From MESE01 sp036675035 (GTDB lineage: Bacteria; Pseudomonadota; Gammaproteobacteria; Burkholderiales; Burkholderiaceae_D): DNA of 64,000 nt. The notes under the pieces are model-generated. The model saw nothing but the letters and a program-made list of their open reading frames with translations. It searched no databases and was not told where the DNA came from. Position numbers and translations under genes: made by a program. Where the stretch lies: contig JAKFFO010000153.1 in NCBI GenBank assembly GCA_036675035.1, positions 21,006-85,005 on the forward strand, in the 5' to 3' direction. Positions 33,939-43,257 of this stretch are shown here, one piece after another (within the stretch, counting starts at the first letter, position 1; every line of letters starts with the position of its first letter).

Positions 33939-35408
33939 ATGTCGAGTCCAACTGCCACTGCCGAAACTGCTCTCCCGCTGGATATGATTATTTTCGGCGG
34001 CGCGGGCGACCTGTCTGTCCGAAAATTATTGCCGGCGCTGTACATGGCTCATTTGCATGGAAATCTGCCGTCCTCCACGCGCATCATCGCCGTCGGGCGG
34101 CACGCCTACGATGGAAACGGCTATATCGAATTCGTGCAGCAGACGTCACAGCCCTTTATTGATCCGAAGAATTTTGAGCCGAAAGCATGGCAGGAATTTC
34201 TGGCCATGCTCGATTACGTCTGCCTCGACGCCACCGATACCCCCGGGTATGTCGAGTTGGCCAAAGTTTCGCGCCGTGGCGTGGAACGAGCCTTTTATCT
34301 CGCGACCGCCCCCACTCTGTTTACCAGCATCTGCGACAACCTGGCCTCTTGTGGCTTGATCGACAGCGCGAGCCGTGTCGTGCTGGAAAAGCCGCTTGGA
34401 CATGATCTGATATCGGCGCAGAAAATCAATGCGTCGGTCGGCAGCCATTTCAGCGAATCGCAAATCTACCGGATCGATCATTATCTCGGCAAGGAGACGG
34501 TACAGAACCTGATGGTGCTTCGCTTCGGAAACGGAATTCTCGAGCCGCTGTGGCGTGCACCGAATATCGTGAGTGTCCAGATTACCGTGGCCGAAAGTGT
34601 CGGTGTCGGCAGCCGCGCCGGCTTCTATAACGAAACCGGCGCCATGCGCGACATGGTGCAGAATCACTTGCTGCAACTGCTGTGCATCATTGCAATGGAA
34701 CCGCCGGTATCACTGGACCCCGACGCGGTGCGCGATGAAAAGCTGAAGGTGCTGCGCTCATTGCGCCGGATGACTCTGGACGACATGGCGCGCGACACGG
34801 TGCGCGGCCAGTATGTCGGGGGCGCGATAAGTGGCGAGGCGGTCAAGGGTTATCGTGACGAACCGGGTGTGCCGACCGACAGCGCCACCGAGACCTTCGT
34901 TGCGTTGCGTACCTATGTCGATACCTGGCGGTGGGCCAACGTGCCGTTCTTCATCCGAACCGGAAAGCGCATGCAGAAGCGCCTGTCGCAAATCGTCATT
35001 GAATTCGCCAACCCTCCATTTTCGATTTTCCCCGATGCGCCGAGCACCCGCGCCAATCGACTGGTGATTCAGCTGCAACCTGAAGAATCGATTCAATTGC
35101 AGTTGATGGCCAAACAACCCGGCAGCGGCATGCACATGCTCCCGGTTAATTTGAACCTCGATCTGCAATCGGCGTTCTCACAAAGACGCGCCGAAGCCTA
35201 CGAGCGCCTGTTGATCGACGTGGTGCGCGGCAGGCTGACGCATTTCATGCGGCGTGATGAACTGGAAGCTGCATGGGCCTGGGCCGACCCGATACTGGAC
35301 GGATGGAAGGAACTTGGCGAGAGACCTCTCGAATATGCGGCAGGGAGCTGGGGGCCGGATGCATCGGCTGCACTGCTGGCGCGGCAGGGGTTTGCATGGG
35401 TCGAATAG
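33939..35408 (+). CDS. zwf: Glucose-6-phosphate 1-dehydrogenase
   Basis: Zwf oxidises glucose-6-phosphate to 6-phosphogluconolactone with NAD(P)+, feeding the pentose phosphate or Entner-Doudoroff pathway. The protein is 489 residues. The coenzyme loop GGAGDLSVRKLLPAL is at residues 20-34 and the catalytic RIDHYLGKE at 178-186 (His181), within YRIDHYLGKETVQNLMVLRF. The first glycine of the coenzyme loop is followed by Gly-Ala rather than the usual Ala-Ser. No pgl, edd or hexR gene is adjacent, unlike in many relatives. Confidence 0.97.
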   Translation: MSSPTATAETALPLDMIIFGGAGDLSVRKLLPALYMAHLHGNLPSSTRIIAVGRHAYDGNGYIEFVQQTSQPFIDPKNFEPKAWQEFLAMLDYVCLDATDTPGYVELAKVSRRGVERAFYLATAPTLFTSICDNLASCGLIDSASRVVLEKPLGHDLISAQKINASVGSHFSESQIYRIDHYLGKETVQNLMVLRFGNGILEPLWRAPNIVSVQITVAESVGVGSRAGFYNETGAMRDMVQNHLLQLLCIIAMEPPVSLDPDAVRDEKLKVLRSLRRMTLDDMARDTVRGQYVGGAISGEAVKGYRDEPGVPTDSATETFVALRTYVDTWRWANVPFFIRTGKRMQKRLSQIVIEFANPPFSIFPDAPSTRANRLVIQLQPEESIQLQLMAKQPGSGMHMLPVNLNLDLQSAFSQRRAEAYERLLIDVVRGRLTHFMRRDELEAAWAWADPILDGWKELGERPLEYAAGSWGPDASAALLARQGFAWVE

Positions 35409-35838
35409 ATAGCCGATCCGAAATGCTTGCATGTCGGTAAGTGTCAATCCCGGCATCGGACTACTGGGAGCGTTTAACGCGAAAAGCGTAATCTCTCGTT
35501 GGCCGGACATGGATTTCGTATTCAGGGCTAAAGATTGAACAGGAAGCGGTCCTCGACGCGTGCGCATTCCCACAGCATGTCAATCAGCATTTTCAGTCAA
35601 AAAAATCGATTCATTGATCAACTGCAACGCACGCCGAAAATTCCACGGGATACTGAACAAGAGCAGCGGCATCCGATGCCAAGCGAGTGCTGGTCACGTT
35701 TTGTCCGCGCAGCAGCATGCCGGCCATGGAGCCCATGCCGGGTAACGGACCGCCCTTGATTTAGTTCGCGTTCGCATGGAACAAGCAAGCATTTTTCGCA
35801 TCGGACCAGGCACAATTGATGAGGGAATCTGAGTCGTG
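35409..35838. other. Intergenic region upstream of clsB
   Basis: This 430-base stretch contains no convincing gene on either strand. It presumably holds the promoter of the clsB-ybhN unit; I could not identify -35 and -10 elements with confidence. Confidence 0.45.
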
Positions 35839-37068
35839 ATGCATCGATGGGTCAGTGGAAACAAATTTACTTTACTCGAAAACGGTGAAGCGTTCTTTCC
35901 GCGCGTCTTTGCCGCAATCGCGGGCGCCCGCCGCGAGGTGTTGCTTGAAACCTTTATTTTGTATGACGACAAGGTCGGGCAACAACTGCATGCTGCATTG
36001 CTGGCGGCGGCGCGGCGCGGCGTAAAAATAGATATGACGATAGACGGCTGGGGATCGCCCGACCTTTCCGAAAAATTCATTTCCACGCTTACCGGTGCCG
36101 GCATACGAGTGCATGTATTCGATCCGGGGCCGCGGCCCTTTCGCCGCATTAATTATTTCCGACGTCTTCATCGCAAACTGGTCGTGGTGGATGGCGCGCG
36201 AGCGTTTGTCGGCGGCATTAACTATTCAGCCGATCATCTGGCCGACTTTGGCCCGGAAGCCAAACAGGATTATGCAGTCGAGGTGGAAGGCCCGATCGTC
36301 GCACAGATCGAACGCTTCATGCACGCGGCGCTCGCGGAGGAGAAGCCTGACCGCCGCTGGTTTCGCCGCCGGGCCGCGGAGCCGGTAGCGGAATCGCAGG
36401 CGGCAGCAGGCAATGCTGACGCGATGTTCGTGTGGCGCGACAACATACAGCACAGGAATGCGATCGAACGCCAATATCGTCTGGCAATCCGGCTTGCGCG
36501 CAGGCGGGTGATCATAGCGAATGCATATTTTTTTCCAGGATATCGGTTTTTGCGGGACTTGCGCCGAGCGGCACGCCGCGGTGTGGAAGTGTCGCTGATT
36601 TTGCAAGGCAATCCCGATATGCCGATTGTTCAGATGGCGGCGGCCATGCTTTATCCGCATTTGTTGCGCGACGGCGTGCGCATCTATGAATATTGCGATC
36701 GTCCGCTGCATGGGAAGGTGGCGCTGGCCGACGATGAGTGGGCGACTGTCGGCTCCAGCAACCTTGATCCGCTCAGCCTTTCACTCAATCTTGAAGCCAA
36801 TGTAATGATCCGCAGCCGTGACTTCAATCGTCAGCTGAATGAAAACCTGCAGCGGCTGATTGCGAACAGTTGCAAGAAAATCGAAGCGTCGGATTTGCAC
36901 GAGTCGCGGACATGGCAACAGGTGCGCAGCGTATTCCTGTTTCATTTTTTGCGGCGCTTTCCGGCCTGGGCAGGCTGGTTGCCGGCGCATGTACCGAGGC
37001 TCGCATCATTTCCCCGATCCGAAATTCCTGATAGCGCGGACCGCTTGAACGACACGGCGGTTTCATGA
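35839..37068 (+). CDS. clsB: Cardiolipin synthase B-type phospholipase D
   Basis: ClsB makes cardiolipin, or phosphatidylglycerol derivatives, by transphosphatidylation at the inner membrane. The protein is 409 residues. Two HKD motifs are seen: LHRKLVVVDG (His111, Lys113, Asp118) and LHGKVALADD (His291, Lys293, Asp298), each followed by a Gly/Asn stretch (VGGINYS, VGSSNLDP). It has no N-terminal membrane helices, like ClsB. The last four bases overlap the start of the YbhN-like gene. In E. coli clsB (ybhO) is also next to ybhN. A GTG at 35836 is an alternative start. Confidence 0.93.
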   Translation: MHRWVSGNKFTLLENGEAFFPRVFAAIAGARREVLLETFILYDDKVGQQLHAALLAAARRGVKIDMTIDGWGSPDLSEKFISTLTGAGIRVHVFDPGPRPFRRINYFRRLHRKLVVVDGARAFVGGINYSADHLADFGPEAKQDYAVEVEGPIVAQIERFMHAALAEEKPDRRWFRRRAAEPVAESQAAAGNADAMFVWRDNIQHRNAIERQYRLAIRLARRRVIIANAYFFPGYRFLRDLRRAARRGVEVSLILQGNPDMPIVQMAAAMLYPHLLRDGVRIYEYCDRPLHGKVALADDEWATVGSSNLDPLSLSLNLEANVMIRSRDFNRQLNENLQRLIANSCKKIEASDLHESRTWQQVRSVFLFHFLRRFPAWAGWLPAHVPRLASFPRSEIPDSADRLNDTAVS

Positions 37069-38075
37069 ACGCGAATCTGCAGCGAAAACATCTTCCGCCT
37101 TCCGGAGCGGCGAGCTCGCCGCCAAAAAGCGGCTTCAGGTCCAAGCCCTGGTGGCCGTGGTTAAAGCGGCTGTTCACTTTCGCATTCTTTGCCGCGGTCG
37201 CCTATCTTCTGATTAGCCAGGCGCGCTCGGTCGAGTGGGACAAGGTGCTCGCATCGATACGCGAACGGCCGGTCGCAGGGGTGTTGATCGCCGCAGCACT
37301 TGCCGCAGGCAGCCATGCACTGTACAGCTGCTTCGATCTGCTCGGGCGACACATTACCGGGCACCGCATGGGCACCGGAGAGGTAATGACGGTGACCTTC
37401 GTCAGCTATGCATTCAACCTGAATCTCGGCTCGCTGGTAGGGGGTGTTGCATTTCGCTATCGGCTTTATTCACGGCATGGCCTCGATGCCGAAACCATCA
37501 CGCGCATTCTATTCATGAGCATGGTGACCAACTGGCTGGGTTATGTCTTGCTTGCCGGGCTTTCCTTCTGGTGGTCGCCAATTGCGCCGCCGCCCGACTG
37601 GAAAATTGATGCGTTCGGACTGGATATTCTCGGCATGGCGCTGTTTGCGGTGGCGCTCGCGTATCTTCTGGTGTGTGCGCTGGCGCGCCGGAGAACCTGG
37701 ACATTCCGGGGACATGATCTCACGCTGCCATCGTTGCGTCTTGCGTTGGTGCAGCTCACGATGTCGGTCACGAACTGGCTGCTCATTGCGGGCACGGTGT
37801 ACATATTACTGGAACAAAAGATCGAATTTCCGACAGTGCTCGGCGTCATGCTCATCGCCGCAATTGCGGGCGTTCTCACCCATGTCCCGGCCGGCCTCGG
37901 AGTGCTTGAAGCCGTGTTCGTTGCCTTGTTGTCGCACCGGGTCCCGGTAAATGAGCTGCTGGCCGCGCTGCTTACCTATCGTGCGATCTATTATCTCGCG
38001 CCGCTGGTGATGGCGACCGTTGTTTACCTGCTGGTGGAAGTGAAAACCAATAAAGCCGGCAGTTCCGATGCATGA
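37065..38075 (+). CDS. ybhN: YbhN-like UPF0104 membrane protein
   Basis: This 336-residue inner-membrane protein has about eight helices and the UPF0104/LPG-synthase transmembrane region features SYAFNLNLGSLVGGVAFRYRLY and HVPAGLGVLEAVFVALLSHRVP. Family members include the membrane part of lysyl-phosphatidylglycerol synthase (MprF); YbhN lacks the catalytic soluble domain and may handle lipids. Coupling to clsB (ATGA overlap at 37065-37068) supports a phospholipid role. Confidence 0.9.
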   Translation: MNANLQRKHLPPSGAASSPPKSGFRSKPWWPWLKRLFTFAFFAAVAYLLISQARSVEWDKVLASIRERPVAGVLIAAALAAGSHALYSCFDLLGRHITGHRMGTGEVMTVTFVSYAFNLNLGSLVGGVAFRYRLYSRHGLDAETITRILFMSMVTNWLGYVLLAGLSFWWSPIAPPPDWKIDAFGLDILGMALFAVALAYLLVCALARRRTWTFRGHDLTLPSLRLALVQLTMSVTNWLLIAGTVYILLEQKIEFPTVLGVMLIAAIAGVLTHVPAGLGVLEAVFVALLSHRVPVNELLAALLTYRAIYYLAPLVMATVVYLLVEVKTNKAGSSDA

Positions 38076-38572
38076 AGCGGGTCGATTCGATTGCCTGCCC
38101 CGGGCAATGCCGCAGCTATCGTCCGGCAACGCGGCCCCGCTATTGACTTGAATCTGGCGATCTGCAGATGCAATGCGCGCCGCGCCGATTCCGGATGCCG
38201 ATCCCATGTTCCGATGGGGCGGCGTGGTGCTCGCGCATGGTATTGCAATGGCAAGCGTTCAATCGAAACAGGCTGATGGCAGGCATGGCGATGCCAGCCT
38301 GTCAGCGGGGAAATGCGATGATTCGCAAAAATTCAAAAGTGGCGTAAAGCGCATTTGAGTGTAATCAATGATTGACATGCGCGCGCGCCAAAACATGCAA
38401 CCATCCGCAAAGATACGGCGTCATAATTTTGTTAGCGCTTCAGAAACGGTGGAACAAATGTCCTGTTCGAGGCGCCTTGCGGCAAACAATGAGCGTTCAA
38501 CGAGCATTTCAAATTCAGGGCCGCTGCCGTCATTGTGTTGTGCCCAACTAATTTTTGCTTTGGTGAAGAACT
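38076..38572. other. Intergenic region upstream of the acyltransferase pair
   Basis: This 497-base region holds no convincing gene. Reading frames here are short, lack ribosome-binding sites and change composition along their length. Confidence 0.5.
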
Positions 38573-39673
38573 ATGGATCACGACTGCGCAACCGTTTCTC
38601 TGTACGAGAATTCAATTCCGCCGTTTGTGAATGAAGCGCTCGACCGGCTTTATCAGCGCATGCATTCTTCTGTCGCCTATCACACGATATACGGCAATAT
38701 CTCTTCCGAAACGAAGACCTATGTCGCTTGGAAAGATGAAAAGATCGTTGCGGTACTTCTGTTTTTCATCGAGGGTCAAAGGGCGCGCGTGCTGAATGAG
38801 CAGTTGCAGATTGATCCGGTAGAAATCGAGCGGTTTTCCCTGCATGTCTTCAATACATATCAATCGGTCAGGATCATTTCGTTTCCTGTGATAGAAGGCC
38901 GGATCGATACTTTGTCTTTTCCGTATCAGCAGTCCCCATGTACGCAAGACATTGTTCTCACGCTCCCTGATACCGCGCAGGCATATTTGAGCGGCCTCGG
39001 AAAATCGACGCGCAGTTATATCAAGCGATATCTGAACAAGCTGAAAAGCAGCTTTCCATCGCTGACATGCGTGACATACGAAAACGGCGATATAAGCGAG
39101 CAGCATATCCGCGACATTACCGCATTGAATCGGGCACGCATGGCGACGCGGCACAAATCATCAAACATCGATGATGCGGAACTGGAAAGAATGATACGGC
39201 TGGCAAGGTTGTGCGGGCTGGTGACGATCGTCACGATCAATGGCCGTGTTTGTGCAGGAACGATCAATTATCGTTTCGGGGAGAACTATTTCCTGCAAGT
39301 GCTGGCACATGATCCGGAGTACGACGAATTCGGACTCGGGACGCTGTGCTGCTATCTGACGATCTGCGAATGCATTGCGCGCAACGGAAACGAATACCAC
39401 TTTCTTTGGGGTCGCTACGAATACAAATACCGGCTTCTCGGCTTGCAACGAGATCTTGCTCATCTGGTGATCTATCGATCGCGTCTTGATCTGCTGATAA
39501 ACGGCGGTGCAGCGTTGAAACTTGCATTCCGGGGAGTCGAGTACACAGCAAAAGACTGGGCCGAACATAAAGCGAGAAGAATGGACGCCTCCAGCCTCTC
39601 CGCAAGACTTGCATTTTATGGCCTGAACGGCTTGAAAAAATGGAAGCGGTCCATTTCCAGGCTGCAGGCGTGA
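38573..39673 (+). CDS. GNAT/BcsL-like acyltransferase, paralog B
   Basis: This 366-residue protein is the most divergent of three related genes in the window. The shared core is GKSTRSYIKRY, ISEQHIRDITALNRARMATR, LVTIVTINGRVCAGTINYRF, FLQVLAHDPEYDEFGLGTL and HFLWGRYEYKYRLLG. The N-terminal 130 residues differ from the other two. Family members (CelD/BcsL, FemAB-like) acylate sugars or cell-wall precursors. A strong terminator separates it from paralog C, so the two may be transcribed separately. Substrate unknown. Confidence 0.75.
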   Translation: MDHDCATVSLYENSIPPFVNEALDRLYQRMHSSVAYHTIYGNISSETKTYVAWKDEKIVAVLLFFIEGQRARVLNEQLQIDPVEIERFSLHVFNTYQSVRIISFPVIEGRIDTLSFPYQQSPCTQDIVLTLPDTAQAYLSGLGKSTRSYIKRYLNKLKSSFPSLTCVTYENGDISEQHIRDITALNRARMATRHKSSNIDDAELERMIRLARLCGLVTIVTINGRVCAGTINYRFGENYFLQVLAHDPEYDEFGLGTLCCYLTICECIARNGNEYHFLWGRYEYKYRLLGLQRDLAHLVIYRSRLDLLINGGAALKLAFRGVEYTAKDWAEHKARRMDASSLSARLAFYGLNGLKKWKRSISRLQA

Positions 39674-39676
39674 GAA

Positions 39677-39706
39677 AAAACGATACCTGCACGCAGGTAT
39701 CGTTTT
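39677..39706 (+). terminator. Hairpin terminator after paralog B
   Basis: AAAACGATACCTGC (39677-39690) pairs with GCAGGTATCGTTTT (39693-39706) around a 2-base spacer, so the real loop is a few bases wider. It is rich in A on the left and T on the right, and begins four bases after the stop codon. Confidence 0.8.
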
Positions 39707-39844
39707 GAAAATAATAACCGGACAGCCGGCATTTGCCGGCCTTGCGGCGAACATCGAGTGCGGTGCATGACAAGCCGACCCTGACCGGAACATGCCGCAG
39801 AGGACCAGGTGCCGATTCAGCGAACCGAGCGGGATATCAAACAC

Positions 39845-41011
39845 ATGAATACAAGAGTTCATTTGACGGACGCGCCAGGATTTGCCGGCATCGGCGACCA
39901 TACGAGCCATTCCGACAAGATCCATGTCTCGTGCCACGACGACGAGGTACCTTCATTTGCCGGCCCGGCGATCGACCGGCTGTATGGACATCTGTACTGT
40001 TCTCTTTCTTACTTTGAAGTGGCGCATGAGGTCGCCGGCGCAAGCACCTATGTTGCATGGAGCGGCAGCACTCCGGTCAGCGTACTGCTTTTCAGGCGGA
40101 CGAAACATGAGGTGACCGTGATCAGCGATTATCTGACACTCCATGAAGCGGAAATCGGCCGGTTTGCGGATTATGTATTCGATCGGTTCAAGACGGTTAC
40201 GGTTATATCCTTCAGAAAAGTGCGAGCCGATATCAGCCGCCTTGCCTATCCCTGGCATGCCGTTGCCTGTAGCGAAGACATGGTCGTTGCATTGCCTCCT
40301 ACCGTGAAGGAATATGAGGCAGCAGTGGGAAAAAACATGCGCAGGAATATCAAACGGTATACCGGCGCACTCGTGAAGGAATTCCCGTCATACCGGTATC
40401 AGCTGTACCGAGCGGGGGACATCAGCGAGCAGCAGATCCGCGACATCATTGCATTGAGCTGCACTCGAATGAAAAGCAAAAACATCGTGCCGCGGTTCAA
40501 TGAAGAAGAAACGCAGTGGATCGTCGATTTTTCGAAAAAGTGCGGCATCGTTGGGGTGGCGACGATCGATGGCCGCGTCTGCGCCGGTGCGATCGGATTC
40601 CGCATCGGTGAAAACTGCTTCATGCACGTAATTGCGCACGACGTGAAATACAATGATTACAGCCTCGGCATTCTGTGCTACTACCATACGATTTGCGAAG
40701 GCATTGCGTGTGGCGCCAAACGGTTTCATCTGTTGCAGGGGCGATACGGATACAAATACCGTTTGCTCGCTGAACGGCAGGATTTTTTTCAGCTCGACAT
40801 CTATCGCAGTCGCCTGCATTCCATCGCATACGGACCGAGATTGTTGAGAAAGGAACTCAGGGGCCGCATCTGGTTAGCGAACCAATGGCTGCTTCACGAT
40901 GTGGAGCGCAAGGACGGGGCGATATACCGCTTCATTGGGCGCGCGGTCGGTACCCTGCGCGCGATGAAACGGTCGAGGAATTCGCAGGCGAGCGGTCAGG
41001 AGCCGATCTGA
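39845..41011 (+). CDS. GNAT/BcsL-like acyltransferase, paralog C
   Basis: This roughly 388-residue protein is closely related to paralog A (8251-9435). They share EVPSFAGPAIDRLYGHLYCS versus EVPDFCAAEIDRLHGHLLCS, GKNMRRNIKRYT, KKCGIVGVATIDG, FMHVIAHD and RFHLL.GRY.YKYRLL. The start at 39845 matches the shared N-terminus; a GTG at 39809 is possible. It encodes an acyltransferase-like enzyme with unknown substrate. No polysaccharide genes are adjacent, so its role cannot be read from context. Confidence 0.75.
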   Translation: MNTRVHLTDAPGFAGIGDHTSHSDKIHVSCHDDEVPSFAGPAIDRLYGHLYCSLSYFEVAHEVAGASTYVAWSGSTPVSVLLFRRTKHEVTVISDYLTLHEAEIGRFADYVFDRFKTVTVISFRKVRADISRLAYPWHAVACSEDMVVALPPTVKEYEAAVGKNMRRNIKRYTGALVKEFPSYRYQLYRAGDISEQQIRDIIALSCTRMKSKNIVPRFNEEETQWIVDFSKKCGIVGVATIDGRVCAGAIGFRIGENCFMHVIAHDVKYNDYSLGILCYYHTICEGIACGAKRFHLLQGRYGYKYRLLAERQDFFQLDIYRSRLHSIAYGPRLLRKELRGRIWLANQWLLHDVERKDGAIYRFIGRAVGTLRAMKRSRNSQASGQEPI

Positions 41012-41069
41012 TCTCCTTCACCCGATGCAAGCATAACGACGGAAAATGCTGGCGGCAGAACAGAAAAGA

Positions 41070-42008
41070 TCAGACTGCCGTTCCGTAGTACTTCAAGATC
41101 GCAACCATCAAAATCACAAGGCCGCCGACAAAGCCGGTCCAGGAACATAATTTCAGAAGATCCTCGGACCACTTCTTCGACGCGCTCGCGGCGGGAGCGC
41201 GGCGAAATTTATTTGCATGTGCATGCGGCGCGGGGCTGGCAGTTTTTTCGGGATGCGGACGATGCCGATCGCTCCTTTTCTTCATCGCTTCGGGTTCGCG
41301 CAATTTCCTTGAATTTTCTGGCGGATTCGACGCTGGATAGGTCGCCGCTTTCGCTTCAGCACCATGGCCGGGCCGCTGCGTCGCATGTCTCGCGTTCGGA
41401 ACAGGCGCGGTAACCGGATCAATCTGAATCCCGGAGCGCGGCTCGTCTTTCTGCTCCGATAAAATCATGTCGGCCGAATTCAGCGGTTCCGAGTTTGTCT
41501 GAAGACTTGAAGCGTGCGGCGATTCATTTTCGATGTCGCCGAAACGAATCGGCGGCACCTCTTTATCTTCGGCAGCAGGCTCTGCGGCCGAAGGCGATGC
41601 CTGGGATTCCCGCGCCGAGGTGCTTGGCGGCGATGGAAGTACATGGCCCATTTCCGCAATCAGATCGGATCCGAAATGATCTTCCGGATCGATTGAAATG
41701 ATCGTCACCGGATCGAGCGGATCCTGTTGCAGGAAGCGGTCCACCACCGCAGAATCCAGTTCCTCCGGCTGCTGGTATTCATCCGGCAGCAGTACCTCGT
41801 ATATCAGTTCCTTGTCCAGCAGGGTGCTGAGCGCGCGATGAAAACGCTCCGCCGACAACGCCCAAACCTTCTCGCGCAACACGCCATAGGGCGTTACGCC
41901 ATCCACCACGATGAGAATCAACCGCTCGCTCTGGGTGAGCTTGATCGACTTGGATTTTATCGTTTCCAAGCCGACGCCTGTTCTTTGCAATATCGCGCTT
42001 GCTTCCAT
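41070..42008 (-). CDS. Hypothetical protein with C-terminal membrane anchor
   Basis: This 312-residue protein has an ordered N-terminal domain (residues 1-95, QRTGVGLETIKSKSIKLTQS and ALSTLLDKELIYEVL, possibly a winged helix), a long disordered central part rich in Pro, Ala, Ser and charged residues (residues 130-270), and one C-terminal membrane helix (TGFVGGLVILMVAILKYYG). It therefore looks tail-anchored with its bulk in the cytoplasm. The ATG at 42008 has AAAGGA upstream. I do not recognise a family. Confidence 0.65.
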   Translation of the reverse strand: MEASAILQRTGVGLETIKSKSIKLTQSERLILIVVDGVTPYGVLREKVWALSAERFHRALSTLLDKELIYEVLLPDEYQQPEELDSAVVDRFLQQDPLDPVTIISIDPEDHFGSDLIAEMGHVLPSPPSTSARESQASPSAAEPAAEDKEVPPIRFGDIENESPHASSLQTNSEPLNSADMILSEQKDEPRSGIQIDPVTAPVPNARHATQRPGHGAEAKAATYPASNPPENSRKLREPEAMKKRSDRHRPHPEKTASPAPHAHANKFRRAPAASASKKWSEDLLKLCSWTGFVGGLVILMVAILKYYGTAV

Positions 42009-42085
42009 AAACAATCCTTTGGGCTGAATCCGCGTCGCGCGGTATTCATGAGGACATCAATCGGCAACTCAGGTAGGCGGCATTT

Positions 42086-42169
42086 AGAGCAGTTTTGGTC
42101 CGGCTATGCCGCTTCTGCCGGACACAATCGGTCGCGGCTTGGGCTGGCCCGTCAGACCAGAATCGCCCT
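42086..42169. mobile_element. Decayed, shorter copy of the MITE-like element
   Basis: The left end (AGAGCAGTTTTGGTCCGGCT) closely matches the left end of 26064-26222, and the following TGCCGCTTCTGCCGG matches its next bases. The right end (CCGTCAGACCAGAATCGCCCT, 42149-42169) is a decayed complement. The interior is shortened to 84 bases in all. It lies in the 351-base gap between 42009 and 42359. Confidence 0.55.
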
Positions 42170-42324
42170 CGCGCTCGATTTTCGAGCCGTCGGAATGTTT
42201 ATTGTATGGGATAAGATTTCCTTTAGGAAATATTATTTTGACTGGGGAGTTGTTATTTTGCGCGGCTCGCGCTGATCCGCCGACCATGAAAATCGATCGT
42301 GGAATTGCCAATGGTGCAACTTGG

Positions 42325-42357
42325 AAAAGTGAAGTCGGCGGCGACTTCACATGTCAA
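42325..42357 (-). terminator. Terminator downstream of the YciI-like gene
   Basis: On the minus strand GTGAAGTCG (42350-42342) pairs with CGACTTCAC (42337-42329) around CCGC, followed by TTTTCC. It lies ten bases past the stop codon of the YciI-like gene. Confidence 0.75.
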
Positions 42358-42359
42358 CG

Positions 42360-42677
42360 TTACTTGTGTACCGGACCGGGGCGGACTGGTGACGAAGCCG
42401 CGTCACCGACCACGGTGGTCCATTCGCGTATTCGCCAACTGGTGACTAATCCGTTTTTCACATACGGATCGGCCCTTGCGAATGCTTCCGCCGCGGCAGG
42501 CGACTCGCCGCGGAAATGCAGAATTGCGCCGTCCGCAGGATTGGCAAGCGCGCCGGCAAGCACGAGATGGCCGTTTGCCTGCGCGTCCCAGGCCAGCGCC
42601 AGATGTTCATCGCGAAAAGCGCCGCGGCGCTCCAGATAGTCGGAAGATGTTTGATAAAAAAGCAGGTAGTCCATCAT
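42360..42677 (-). CDS. YciI-like protein
   Basis: This 105-residue protein has the ferredoxin-like YciI fold: MDYLLFYQTSSDYLERRGAFRDEHL, then NGHLVLAGALANPADGAILHF and FARADPYVKNGLVTSWRIREW. The conserved histidine (DEHLAL) and aspartate (DPYV) of the family are present. Members are small dimeric proteins with uncertain activity; some are dehydrochlorinase-like. It is followed by a terminator. Confidence 0.9.
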   Translation of the reverse strand: MMDYLLFYQTSSDYLERRGAFRDEHLALAWDAQANGHLVLAGALANPADGAILHFRGESPAAAEAFARADPYVKNGLVTSWRIREWTTVVGDAASSPVRPGPVHK

Positions 42678-42846
42678 TGATCCGTTACGGTTGGAAATAT
42701 GTCGAAATTAACTGACGGCTCGGCCTTCATTGTATTAACTCGCCTGACAAAATACATCCGAGCGTGTTGCGCCGTCTTGCGCGATTGGTCCACTGTGTGA
42801 CGGCATGCCTGCTCGGAGCCGCTTTGGCTGAATTGGGAAGGGGTTC

Positions 42847-43215
42847 TTATTTTCCGCGCAATTTTTCTCTTACCTCGGAATCGCTCAGCGCATGTCCGAC
42901 CCACACAACGACTTTCGCCGCACGAGCGCCGAGGCCGATCTCGCGGAAAACCCGTTCCTCGACCTCGGACAGGCCGCCTTCAACCATTTCAAGCGGATGA
43001 ATCAGCATCTTCGGCGAAATCGGAAGAAAACTGTTTTTCGGCAGGCGCTCCAGTGCACCGCGCAGTACATTTTCGGCCTTGCCGAACTGACCGATCAGGC
43101 ATCGCGATGTGGTGAAGGGTTCAGGCGCCACGACAGTCAGATTCGATCCCGACTCCAGGTGCTGAAGATGAAACTGGTTCTTCCTGACTTGCACGTACAC
43201 AGTGTTAAAGAACAT
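42847..43215 (-). CDS. Small conserved protein of unknown function
   Basis: This 122-residue protein begins MFFNTVYVQVRKNQFHLQHL and contains FTTSRCLIGQFGKAENVLRG, KMLIHPLEMVEGGLSEVEER and AKVVVWVGHALSD. I associate this pattern with small proteins found widely in Burkholderiales, of uncertain function. It looks like an alternating alpha/beta fold. AAGGAAAA upstream supports the start at 43215. It lies 42 bases downstream of the RDD gene on the same strand and may be in its operon. Confidence 0.7.
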   Translation of the reverse strand: MFFNTVYVQVRKNQFHLQHLESGSNLTVVAPEPFTTSRCLIGQFGKAENVLRGALERLPKNSFLPISPKMLIHPLEMVEGGLSEVEERVFREIGLGARAAKVVVWVGHALSDSEVREKLRGK

Positions 43216-43257
43216 GGGTATTTTCCTTTTCAACGTGCCGGATGTTCGATGCAGGTG

